Shown piece by piece: positions 22,222 through 33,667 of a stretch of DNA of 64,000 nucleotides; position 1 is the stretch's first letter, and the number at the start of each line of letters is the position of its first letter. The position numbers were made by a program, and so were the translations under genes. Origin of the DNA: Pyrenula massariospora (taxonomy: Eukaryota; Ascomycota; Eurotiomycetes; Pyrenulales; Pyrenulaceae); assembly GCA_021030905.1 (NCBI GenBank), contig JAGFMI010000001.1, forward strand, positions 1,302,001-1,366,000, given 5' to 3'. The notes beneath the pieces are model-generated. The model was not told where the DNA came from and ran no database searches. It saw only the letters and a program-made list of their open reading frames with translations.

Positions 22222-25200
22222 GATGAGTTCTCGACTCCGGACTGGTGGTGTTGGAGGCTTCGGATGAGGATGGAACGGTCGGTGCCCGGAAAACAAAGTC
22301 TCCGCTCCTCAGCTACGTGCAGTCGGAATGCTGCCAGGAACCAAGGCGAGGTCGACAGTGTCTCGGAATAGTAGCCACGAAGCTTTGTTGTGGAAGCTGA
22401 TGCACAAGTCAAGTAGGAGCAGCAAGGGAAGGGAGGAGGGCATGAATGGTGTGCATGTGGGTGAATGAGAGAGAAGGTAGCGAGAAAAGGGGAGAGTGTG
22501 CGTGTGAGGACCGGCGTCTGGATGGATAGATACAGCAGCGACGGTACCAGAGAATGATATGAACGAGTGGAGCCCCAAAGGTATTTGTTTCTGTCAATGA
22601 GACACAGGATCGATATCGAAACACGTTGAATCCCTGCGGTAGCTCACGGGCCTTGAGCAGAGGAGGAGGGCTGGCTGGCTGGGCGGTAATGTATGTACGC
22701 AAATGATGAGGGCTTGCATAATGACGACTTGGACCATTTTCGTCTCACAAGAGGCGCAGCAACATTACCCTTCAGTCAGCAGAGAGGGCAGGTCCAGGAC
22801 ACGCCTGCCCGAAGGCAGAAGAGAGCTTTTCCCCCATTGTGTAGGGCAGAACCACGGGAAAGAGGGATCGACTGGGGGACCGCGCGGGCGTTCGAAAATA
22901 CGTGTTCTGACGGCGTAAGGAAAGCTGGGCGGTAATGACGGTCAAAGGGTCACCAAAAGGCAAGAAGAGTTCTTTAAGGTTGGCGTGGGGCACGGTGGGA
23001 TGGATCATGGAGATACAGTAGCAGCAGAGAGCCAGAGCAGGCCCCTGTCTGCAGGCCCACATCACATCTCGCGCGCAGGGTTCGCTTTAGGCCGCCGCGG
23101 GTCCTCTTCGGGGGAGTCGGCGCACCACGGTTCCCCACGGGCGGCTCCCCTGGTGGAGTGGGCAACAGCGCAGTGTTGGGGAGAGCCCCTCTTGAAAGAC
23201 AAGACAAGCGCCATATCCGTCTCACCTTGCTACACCTGGGGGCGCGCCATCATAAAGTCTTTCTCGGGTTGCCCTATTCATCGCTGGGATGGTATCTGAA
23301 CGTCCAGTGCCGCGTCCGACACCGTTTCATCCGCGAAGGAAGGGTTGGATGTGCGCCAAGGCCACCGCCATCCAGAGTCAGCGGTCGACCGCAGGAACTG
23401 ATCGAGCATGCTGTGACAAGCGATCAAGTAGGAACCGTGCATGAGCTTCGATAGAGAGGCAACCAAGGTGACAGAAGCGTGGTAGACTGTCAAGCTGTAC
23501 CCTTCCAAGTGGTTGAAGATACGACTGGGCGAGCCAGCGTCAGCCCTACGACGGATGATCTTCCCGCGGCTGAAGAAGGCACCGCCATCCCTGTCGATCC
23601 AGGTCGACCGACCTCGGCCACATAAATCCTCCGAAAAATGCTCGCACGTCAGCCTTCTGCAGATTGGGGGCCCTGCTGGACGGCGGTGAGATTCGTCATG
23701 TCGCAGTATTATTCCACGGCATATCCTCACAGGCTCGGGCCCTAGCAAAATCATCTGAGGAGCGTTCCTCCTAGGCACTATTTTCAGCCCGCCAAAGCTC
23801 CTATTTTCGAAATTCTAACGGCAATGCAGATACAAAAGAAATCGGCTACAGAAATCATTCGTCAAGAGCGCCTTATTTGCTAGCTGCCGAACGTCTGTGC
23901 CGGCCTTTTCAAGTCTACCAAACCTGGTCGCAATTTCCTAAATCACGCCGGCCGATACCTTGACATCCTAAAAGCTGACGATCAGGACTGATCACTCACC
24001 GACGACTCTGATAATAGGACATGCGGTGTTCTACGAGAACGAGTGAAAGCATCTCGTATTATGACAAGTCTTCCTCCTCAGACCTGAAATGAGGTGAGAG
24101 ATTTAGTCACAAGGTCTGCGTTTTCTGTGATTTACAAGGCTTGGTCTTATGCAGAAATACGGGCTGATGCTCTTGGGTGACTTGGCACGAATACGTGATG
24201 GCTACCTATGGGCGGTCACTACTGAGGACCATACTTGCGACTCCCCATGGCGTCTGATACAATAGGCAAGATGTTCATCAACCCGATAGAGGCTTGGGCT
24301 GTGGAGTCAAATGTCTCACTACGCGCCCCTGAGTCCCAACAAGGACCAACATCCGTGCGTTAGCAAGCCATATCATCATCTTTATACCAAAGCGGGCCTG
24401 TATGCTAGCAGTGCGCCATGATCTTTCCTTCTCTAGTAAGATATTCGTGCCGTATCCTAGCCTCGAGCTTTCATGACGCGCTGCCAATTAACCTGTTTGG
24501 TCTACAAACTCCGAAATAGGATGGTGGTCGAAGTCTTCTCAATTGCTGAATTAGGATTGGCTATTATCGTTTTGGAGCAAACATTGTAGGTTGAGATGAA
24601 GTCTAACAAGATTCTCCGCCGACTTACCGCGACTTCATCTTGCCTGCTTTCGCGCAGTGCCTTAGCAACGACTCTATTGTGTAAGCTCTTGGTTCCTTTG
24701 TCGCAAAATGGGTGTAATTTTTCACTTGTCCAGGACTTCATAATTACCGTGTGCACCTCAGGTAAAAAGATCTTTTTTGATATCAGTACCTGTTGCGGTT
24801 CACACAAAATGGGAGGCCGATCACCCACCCAGTTGACTTCAAAGGCTTCAAGCCGCAGAAACGACCAATTTTCTAGGCCTCTAAAATTTTTGGGCAACAT
24901 TTGAAAGTTTAGAGCTGAGATAATGAAACATCTATGGAGCTCCAAAGTGGCCTACATAGCTCACTACGATGTTTTCCGGGCGACGGACGACATCTTTTTA
25001 AAGCCTAGCTGGCTTTGAATTTGTACTGGTGCGCACTCAGTGTGCAATTAACATAACTAACTCGAAAAAACGACAATGCGGATTTTTGGCCGCCATCAAG
25101 TGCCCTGAGCTGTAGGCGTCCAGTGAGTCCTAGTGAAGCTGGGTTTCGCATCCGGCTATCGAATGTAAATGTTCTCAGACATCGTGAACCTTTGAACGCG

Positions 25201-25689
25201 CCACAAAAAATCCTTTTCTATCATCAGTCCGCTTTTCTAACAATGAAAAATGCCTCCATGCCAAATATGACAACTGTCTGGTGCGGGAAAAACCCTTTCA
25301 GAGCCGGCCATATCCATCATAGTGGATAATTCTAAGAACCAGGGAACAAATATGGTCCCCGGGTCTATCTCAAGCGAATCACTGAGCTGAGTAATGCAAC
25401 TGAGTTGGACCTGCACTTTTGCGGTGTGGGCAATTCTGAAGTGGGCGACCCACAACCCGAATTCGGTCATTCCGGACTCTGCGGTTTACGGGATTACGAC
25501 ACCGCAAAATCCACACATACTTAGAGATAACTTGTGACCATCTCCTTTCTGCTGGAACGTGATAAAGTCTTCCGTTTCATTCTTCTCTTTTCTGTATTTG
25601 TACCTCGCTCGTCGTGGTGGTCGTCGCCTTCACGCGTGTTTCCCATTCCGTCCTTGCTGCTACACGCTGGTGGTTCATCTATTTTGATT
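22222..25689. other. Gene-poor region upstream of the transcription factor
   Basis: 22222-23300 is GC-richer and probably includes the regulator's promoter and leader. From 23300 to 25690 the sequence has no recognisable gene. A 147-codon minus-strand frame at 24502-24945 (containing LPKNFRGLENWSFLRLEAFE and SRRRILLDFISTYNV) has a protein-like composition, but I could not assign a family. Confidence 0.4.
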
Positions 25690-27032
25690 ATGGTAGCTCC
25701 GAAGCATTGGATAATGGGAGATGCTTTCTTCGCACGAGTAGAGCTCCACCAGAATACCCAAGCGCTGTGCGAAAAGAAATGGAAATCTCCGATACGCTCG
25801 TTGGCAGTGCGTCTTTAATATGTCCTTCCAGACGATCTCTAATGTTTATGGACTGGATTAGTGTAGGCTAGGAGTCTACCTTTTCCACAATGGTAAAATC
25901 GAAGACTTCGAAAAGGGTTTCAACTTCTTGATAAGGTACCTTGATCCTTGCCAAGTCTTACTATTTCGAGTAACAGATCAATCAAGAGGTTTAACAACGT
26001 GTATAGGGATGCATGCACAGAGGCTTTTTTCTCTGTTTGCAACGCATTGCTGATTTAGGTGGCAACGTCAGCAGATTAAGATTTACGTGCGTTAACCTTG
26101 TCGCTTTATCTTAGAGAATCCGCTCTTTACCGAATTTCCTGATTCCCAATCATGAATTCCCCGATGAAAAAGAAGGCTTTTCAGCACAAAAGACGGCCTA
26201 CATGATGGCAAAAGCCGCTTGTATCGACCCAATTCTTGAGCTTCATGTACCATTAAGTTCACAGATGGTAAATGAAAGGTCAGAGTTACCAATTTTTGTG
26301 CCATTGCCTAGCTCATCCTCTTAGCGAAGTCCGGTTCCGACATTTTGCTCATGCCAGAGCTAGATAGATGTCAACCAGATAACTCGCAGAGAACAGACGA
26401 GATTTCAAGTGTGGCTGGGCCTCTGTGATTGCAGAAATTCTAGGGAACAGCAGATTGCCCAGCTGACTCGAAAGATCCAAATACGTCTGGGTGCCTATGG
26501 TCTAGCGTGTTTTCGTGGATGAGCAAGTAAGGAAGCTTTGATATGCAAAATATCTGCCTCTAGGGGTCTTTCTTCAGGCGTATACTACGCGGTTCGAGCA
26601 ACATACACGCACATGTCTAAGATTCATGGTGCTCTAGCTCATGGGGCAGGTGTCTATCGTTGGTTCAGCAGGGAATGGCTGGATAGAGCCGACGAGCATG
26701 AATCTCCATTTATGTTAACGCCAGTTTTGGCTCAGAAGTTTGGATATGGGAATATCGAAGATCTAAAGTCGTTTTCACAGAGAGATTTCTCGCTACTTGA
26801 GTCAAGCATAGCGTACAGGCCTTCTTCACGACTACTTCTCGTAAATGGTACTCGCGATGGACTCATACCAATTGAAGACTCAATACTGGTGATGAGTTTC
26901 TGGCAGTCCGAAAGAAGCTTGGTAAGTTCTAGTCCCTCCTATAGGCGCGTTGAGACTGATTGAGAATTCAGCCTATTCCCAAACTTGCTGCACATGGACT
27001 ATCCTGTGTCGAACGAGATCATATATCCTTAG
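25690..27032 (+). pseudogene. Eroded Ayg1-type polyketide-shortening hydrolase gene
   Basis: A full-length relic of the Ayg1 alpha/beta-hydrolase family, which removes acetoacetate from heptaketide naphthopyrones to give 1,3,6,8-tetrahydroxynaphthalene. Colinear pieces in changing frames: start at 25690 (HWIMGDAF... CEKKWKSP); 25879-25941 VYLFHNGKIEDFEKGFNFLI; about 26110-26180 LYLRESALYRIS, stop, FPIMNSPM; about 26176-26250 AQKTAYMMAKAACIDPI; about 26348-26402 ILLMPELDRC...PDNSQRTDE; about 26403-26450 FKCGWASVIAEI; about 26451-26560 TADCPADSKDPNTSGCLWSS, stop, stop; then an open stretch to 26921 with GLSSG (nucleophile elbow), AHGAGVYRWF and VNGTRDGLIPIED; finally FPNLLHMDYP after an intron-like gap (GTAAGT at 26922, CAG at 26971), off by one frame and ending in TAG at 27030. 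At least four stops and about four frameshifts exclude function. Confidence 0.85.
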
Positions 27033-29138
27033 CCGGAGGATGTGATGACCGGCCAATGGAATGCTCTAGTAAACGAAGCGCAGCCACTCTCATGTCGTCT
27101 TTTTCAAGATGCGCTATGACACACCATGGTCATAGACTTGACGAGGGCTGTCATGACAATACCTCACCCCAGACCAACGCCTTAAGTATTTTCTATGACG
27201 AGGCATCGCTCACGGAGTCTCGCCGACATAAATCGGAATGACTGAATGTGGTCTGGCTTGTTTTAGTGTCTTGGAAAACACGCCAAACAATTCAGGACCA
27301 TTGCGGATATCAAACTTTGCTAGTGTTCTGTGGAGACTTATGATGCAAAAAGGAGGTCTCGTTGATACCTAGGAACGGGTAACAAAGCTTATTAACCCAA
27401 ATACCATTGGCTGCGAATGTGGCAAAAGCTACCACTCGCTTTTGCCAAATTCGTTGCACGGGTATAATCTACTGAAGGTCTCCTCTCCATAAAACTGGCA
27501 ATGGCACAACCACCCCCCAAATCCTATCACAGGCAGATAAGAACCTGTGAGATGGAGTTGCGTGAACCGAATCCGTCTAAGCATCGCACCCCTTGCCTTT
27601 TATCGGTAGGAATCGCGAAGGAAGCGCTCCTGCACCCGATCAGCCAGATTTTGTGGAGAAAAATCCTATCGTGCACCAAGACAGATCCACATGAAAGCTT
27701 ACAAGAGGGTTATCCTCCCTTGAGGAGATCTCTGTCTGGCAACTCACAGCTATGCAGATGTCTTGATCTCTGTTACTCCAGAGATCGTCGCCGAGATTCT
27801 ACCTAGATGATCTAGCAAATCTCCTGAAGCTAAGGAACTCCAGCTCAAGGCAGGTGATTTGATGAAGATGTTGCAGAGCTGTTACAACTTGGGCAGATCT
27901 TGAGGAAGAGGTGGCGTGGAGAGGGTGAAATTCTCCGGCCGACCACCTTTCTGGCCGTTGGTTGACGTTAATGGACTCTTGTCATGCTGTACTCGATTGA
28001 GCTAGATACCCAGACCGGGCCGGAAGGCGCTTAAAAGTTAAGAGCATTCACAGGCTCGCAATTCAGGGCGCATCTAGATACTAGTAGGCACGGTCCCGAC
28101 CCCCCCGACGGTGGCTATTCCCTGTTGACGATGGGGAGCTCGGATGTCGAGGCGATCGACACACCAGATCCTAGTGGAACCCTAAAGGCAGATCCTGATA
28201 TCCAGATAGATTGAAAGTAGGTATCTGGCCAAACCCTATTCTGATGAAGTGGCCCTGCAGTCCAGCCTCAACGGGCTTGCAACCTCTCTGCATTATGACC
28301 AAGCGCGCGTCGTCGTTCTTTATCCGGATGATGTACGCGGAAGGCCGCCGACCCGCAACTTCACAAAATGCCATCGCGCATCATGATCGACTTTTGAAGA
28401 GTTCCCATTGTTGGACCCACCGGTTTTCTATTCCCAGCACCATGAATCTGCCCTGCCTTGCCGTTGCGCACAGTCCTCTGGTCCCGAGCCCCGCCAAGAT
28501 GCACGCAGGAGCCAGCACTGCAGTCAGCCTTTCATCCTTCCAGAGGGTCCGTTGCCCTTTGAAGTTGCTCTTCACTGACGTGGCAAGGGAAATTTCCAGA
28601 TTGATCCAGGTCCTAGGACTCGAATCGAACTGACATATGTACTCCTACCGTGAGATGCGCCTGGGGAACAGATCGGCTGGGAGCGGCTGAATCTGAGGGA
28701 TGATGGGCTTAGGTAACGTTGATGTATCTCCGCTGATTTCAAATGTTGACCGTAATCTCGACCCTCGCATCCCTAGACGATTGCCTTCGTCTTACACGTG
28801 GCGAGCACCCTTGGGGTCTAAGATAAGGTGTCCATCCACATGCACATACCTACATACAATCAACACAGACAGGGCCGGCAACACTGCGGACTTGGGCTCC
28901 TTGGAGCGACGGAAGGGAGCAGACACAGCAGAGGCCTTCGATACCAGTCTCACAAGCTTGCGACGGTAATTTCTCGCATCTGTCGTTGGGATGCTGGTTA
29001 ATTTCTGGGATACTGGGCCCGGGAGTTTGGAGGCTCCCGGGGCTGCCTCGCTTGGCGCAGCTGTCGGTCCTCTCTGCTGGGAAGCCCGCGATGGCGCCAG
29101 CCCGGCCCGCGCCTGGCAACCTGTCCCCCCCACCACCA

Positions 29139-29185
29139 GCTCCCTCTCTCTCTCGTCTCGTCTCTCTTCTCTTCTCTCCCTGCCA
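29139..29185 (+). repeat. Polypyrimidine (CT)n-like tract
   Basis: An imperfect C/T run (ctccctctctctctcgtctc, continuing with tcttctcttctctccctgcc) inside the GC-rich block at 28860-29360. Such tracts are common in fungal core promoters and leaders, but no gene start was identified after it. Confidence 0.6.
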
Positions 29186-29698
29186 ACCTCCGTGCCAACC
29201 TCTCCTTTGTCTACCGGCCGCCTTCGAGCTTTCTTGGATGCATTTCTTGGTCGCACTCCGACGGCCTGTCTCTCCAATAGAGGGTGGACCAAGACGGCTC
29301 TCCGAAGTGCTTGCGACTGCCGCTGTTTTTGCGCGGCCATGAATCATTACGCCACCTGCATGCATCTCGGCAGGGATCTGCTCCTTTCAGGACGAGAATC
29401 GGTCTCAGTCGTCCGGTTCTACCGACGTCAAGAAACAAACCCCAGCATATCCATCCGACTTTCTGGGTTTAGAGGTCCGACCGTGCCAACATCCCGCCTC
29501 TATCCCTCACAGCGCAGTGAATCGACTTCGTGATTTGGATGGAAAGTCGATTTCGAATCATCTTGCCGGAACTGCTCTAGCGCGGACGTATACTGTCTGC
29601 GACACGGACAAACTGAGGTTTCCTGCTTTAGTCAGAGCCCCTGACTAGCAGCTGATGTGAACGGAGTTTTCACAAGAGTTGGAACTTCGCGTTACGAT

Positions 29699-29719
29699 CC
29701 CAAGACCCAAGACCCAAGA
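29699..29719 (+). repeat. Three tandem copies of CCCAAGA
   Basis: Perfect 7-bp unit repeated three times, followed by a C run. Function unknown. Confidence 0.85.
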
Positions 29720-32700
29720 CCCCTCTTTGCTCATGCTTAGGGATCCGCTGTGGGCGCACTTCTGCGAAGATTTCCGGAAGAAGATGCAGCTCTCTAGGGA
29801 GCTTCCCCGTTTCTTCACGTACTGACCAGACCACATCTCAATGAAGAAGCGAATCCCGATCACGGCCACGTTTTTCTCCATCCCCGGCCCAAGCTCGTGG
29901 GTTGCACGCGCGGCTGTCAGATTCCATGATCAAAGCTCTGCGAATATCCGTTGACGGTTATGCAGCTGTTGTCGTGCCTGTGCAGCTGGTTGTGTTACCA
30001 ATTTCATTTGTATTGTACGTAATGTTCTGATACAAGGGGCACGGTGTCTTTGACCCATTTTCGACCATGTCCACCACGTTGTGTCTACGTCGCACAAGAA
30101 AACATTGCATTACCGCCACCCATAACTACCCAGCCGCCTTCTCTTCTATCCCCGCTTCCACCTTGCTCGACCCCCACGTCTCCAGCCTGCCGCGTACTTG
30201 AATAACTTTTCCTTACTCATAGGGAAGAGGACGGCGAAACTTCTCTCTCAACAAATGAGACATAAAAAGCATATAGTTCACTCTAGAGCAGGTCGGCCGG
30301 CGCCTACGGGACTTACCAAAGCTCCGGCTCCGATAGTATTACCACCGGCATCGGCTGCGAAGGAAATTTTAGTAGCTCGCTTAGGGATGATCCTCACACT
30401 TGGTGTCTAGACACAAATCCTATACCCTCACCGACCCGCCGATTCTCGTCAAAATGCCATTGTCAAAGCTTTATGGCCCTTGGTCAATGAACGCACACAA
30501 TATCATAACCCATTGGGAAATACTGATAAGAAGAGGATTTGTATTTAGGTGACCCCAATGATCGAGCCGCGATTGTCAACCTCCTCGCTTTGATTGCTCC
30601 CTAACTATCATCAACATAATGAGGAAGTCTTGGAAGCACACATCACCTTCGGCCCGTATAATAATACTAGGATCGAATGAATCCTTTAATCTAGGCATCT
30701 GCCTGGCTGCAGGCTGATACTTGCTGCCAAGCATTTGACGCTTTCTCATATTGAGGACGCTTAAGTTACTACTGCTTATACGACAAGGCAGTCGCCGCGC
30801 ACAGAGCAAGCCTTAGCTGAAGGCGCCACCACTCTGATTGTACATATTCCTACCAATCATCTAGCTGACAGCGTTTGGTCTGACAGCGTTCTGACGCTCC
30901 AAATTGTCCTGCTGACAGTCTTCGGTAACCAGCTCCTGGAACTGCGCTATCATGGGACCGCGATACCCTGGCTTTACGTGTTCTCATCATGCTTGTAGAT
31001 AAGTGGTACTGACACGGAAGAAGTCAGTCCAACATCTCACAGCGGGATTAGGAAGGTAAGAGGTGCAACTTCACAGGATGTAAAACCGAAACATTAGAGA
31101 GCTTTGCAACATGATATGCGATGCTTTACCGAGTACAAGGTTCGACGAGGTTGATTGAGGGTCGTTGTTGATCGCTATTTCCTACTGAGACTGTAAAATT
31201 ATATTTACAAATTACAATGTGCGCTCAGGGTCTATCACCACAAATCTCACAGGCGTGAGTGCGCTATATCAAGTCAATCGATCCTCACCAGCTGTATTTA
31301 CCCTAGCACTCTCGTCCATATCTCACTCGTGGTCGCAGCTTACTCTCCCAATTAGTGGAGAGCTCTTGACTTCAACCTCGGAACATGCGCGGTCTAGTCT
31401 TGAGTCTTTCAGGATAAAACTTCATTACTTCTCTCAAAAGACGCAACGTCGTCTAAGAATCTTCCAAATGAAACTTTGAAGCAATGCAGCCAAGCGCCAC
31501 GCTCCAGCCTAGACCTTTGGTCACCGTCTAAAACAGCACAGCACTCGGTGCGGTATTGATGCGCTCCTGCTTTGCCCATGCGCACGCAATGGGACCGTGC
31601 CCAAGAACGTTAAGACGTAGGTCTAGGTCTGCTGGGAAGCCTGGATAGCCATGATTGAAAACATTTATTGATTTTCTGATTGGCTCTAGTTCTTGGAGTC
31701 ATCAGAGCCATCGCTACCAGCTCTTTGGCTTGCATTATGGTGGACATTATGCAGGCCCTATCTCGCCTTTGACACTAAGCCCGAAACCTTTGCTAGAATG
31801 TCATTGAATCACGTCTCTGGAGGGAGCTCGCTCCGCCTGCATCTCCCTGCGAGAACTATGCTAAGACCGATCTAAGGCGTACGTATCGGCGATGAGCCTC
31901 AGCCAAGAAGTATACTTCTCTGCTCGATAGCACTGGCCTCAACAAACCTTTCTTTGCCCATTTTTCCTTGGCATAAAGCCTTACAGAAACTATGTCTACA
32001 CTTTCACCCGAAAAGGAAGTCTAGACTTTCCCATCGCCTTGACAACCCCAACGCTGCTGATGACACATGCAGTACCACATATATCTCCTACTTATCACAT
32101 GCCGCCCGGACCCCTCCGGAACCACCAAACGCAGCCCAGGAACGCCGCAACTGGTTTACCTTCTCCCGCATGGAATGGTAAAAGGTGGCGTACGGTATCC
32201 GATCCGGACCACCAACGCTGGTTGTCCGTCGGCCTGAAGACCCTTACCATGGGCAGGTTGCACGGCATGAAGTGCAATTGGGTAACTAAGCGAACCTCTT
32301 ATCTTTAGCCCACGCTTGGAAGTGGGAGGATGAATGTTGAAGTTTATTTGGCGGTGGGTGGGTGGGGGGGATTATGTATGGAATGTTCCCTGCACCTTAC
32401 GGTAAGTGAGAACCCGGTTGCTGGATCTGAGACTTGGTTGGTATGGGATGTCGATCGGTTGAGCGTTCAGAGATTGGGCTCGTCGCTTGTCGGCGACTAT
32501 CTTGTTGTGACGGATACCACGGCCGGCATCGACAATGGGTGAGTTCACGAACTGTCTGTTCGCCCAAAGCTCAACATCGGTCGATGAATTGACTGCTCCT
32601 TGCCGACGTACGAGATGACATGTCATTGTTGACAAAGGCTTAAACGACCATATGTCAAGGGAGCCAGTTGATTGGACGGCACAACTTGAAGCTCGACCCC

Positions 32701-33667
32701 CAATGCATTAAAATTCTCATGGCAGGGCGCGAAGAGCGAAATCACGATCCATTCGGAGACGAATCACTATCACGAAATGATCGATGTATGTATACCATCC
32801 ATTCTCACAGCAATCCTTATTTTCGTTGTCACAAGGATCTTGTCCTGCTTTGCTTCCTTCAACCGTTTCAAACCCTCCCCCAAGCGTGGCAAATTAGGAC
32901 AATGGTGATAATGAGAAGCAATGAGCCTGCGAGCTACAACTCTTTTTGCTTGTTTTGACAGTAATTTCCGGACGGCGTTATTCTCTATTGAAATATTAAC
33001 AATGCTCTACTAATCATCGAACTTCGTCCTTTTGGCTTGGTTGGATCCCCAACAATTCTCGTGGTGTGGTAGGTCATGTGTACAGTACGAAAGAATCGAC
33101 CTCTCAACCTCGTGACTGAGTCCGTTGGAATTTGAACACGTCCGGAATTTCTGAAGCGTTGCGTGAGCCACTCGTCGCCGTTCACACTTGAAGTGATTAT
33201 CTTGCTGCTTCTTCGGAGGGCAAGTGGTATACTTTCTGGGTCCCCCGTGGTGGAAGTGGCGTAGGAGATCGTAGATTCACCTCCTGAAGAATACGCCATG
33301 GGAACAAGCACCAATATTTCGGTGACATATCCGTATCTGTAAAACACAGCATTGAGAAAACATAGAACCGTATTTTGAATCTCAAATAAATTTCATAACA
33401 ATCTTGTAATTGAGAATCTTAAGCCTCTATGGATAGGAACGCCCATCTCTCCCCTCCCAGCGCCAGCTCACAAACGAAACGTAAAACATTTGCTCGCAAC
33501 AAAGAAAGCCACCGCATTTCGCTTTCTTGTTTCCAGACAAACAATTTTCGATAGCGACAGACAGAAGGGATACTAGATAGGAGTGAAAAACATGACAGAA
33601 ATTCTATCAAACTCCGGGCTAAAAACATGTGACAATCTTGTATATCGTTACGTCCAAGGCCGCAAGC

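Larger units (their letters stand above)
27033..33667. other. Gene-poor region downstream of the PKS
   Basis: About 6.6 kb without an intact recognisable gene. A plus-strand stretch at 27724-27900 is coding-like with a single TGA (contains ADVLISVTPEIVAEI and AKELQLKAGDLMKML), possibly another relic, family unknown. 28860-29360 is GC-rich and open on both strands. A short tandem repeat (29699-29719) is listed separately. The last 300 bases probably hold the PKS 3' UTR. Confidence 0.4.

Noticed and set aside
26538-26963. A free-standing 141-aa hydrolase gene
   Set aside because: It contains GLSSG and looks intact, but it is only the middle exon-like part of the Ayg1 relic. Matching sequence continues on both sides in other frames with stops, and its last 14 codons are intron (GTAAGT donor at 26922).
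28792-29540. Genes on either strand in the GC-rich block
   Set aside because: Four overlapping frames are open on both strands simply because the block is GC-rich; translations are low-complexity Arg/Gly/Pro/Ser without motifs.
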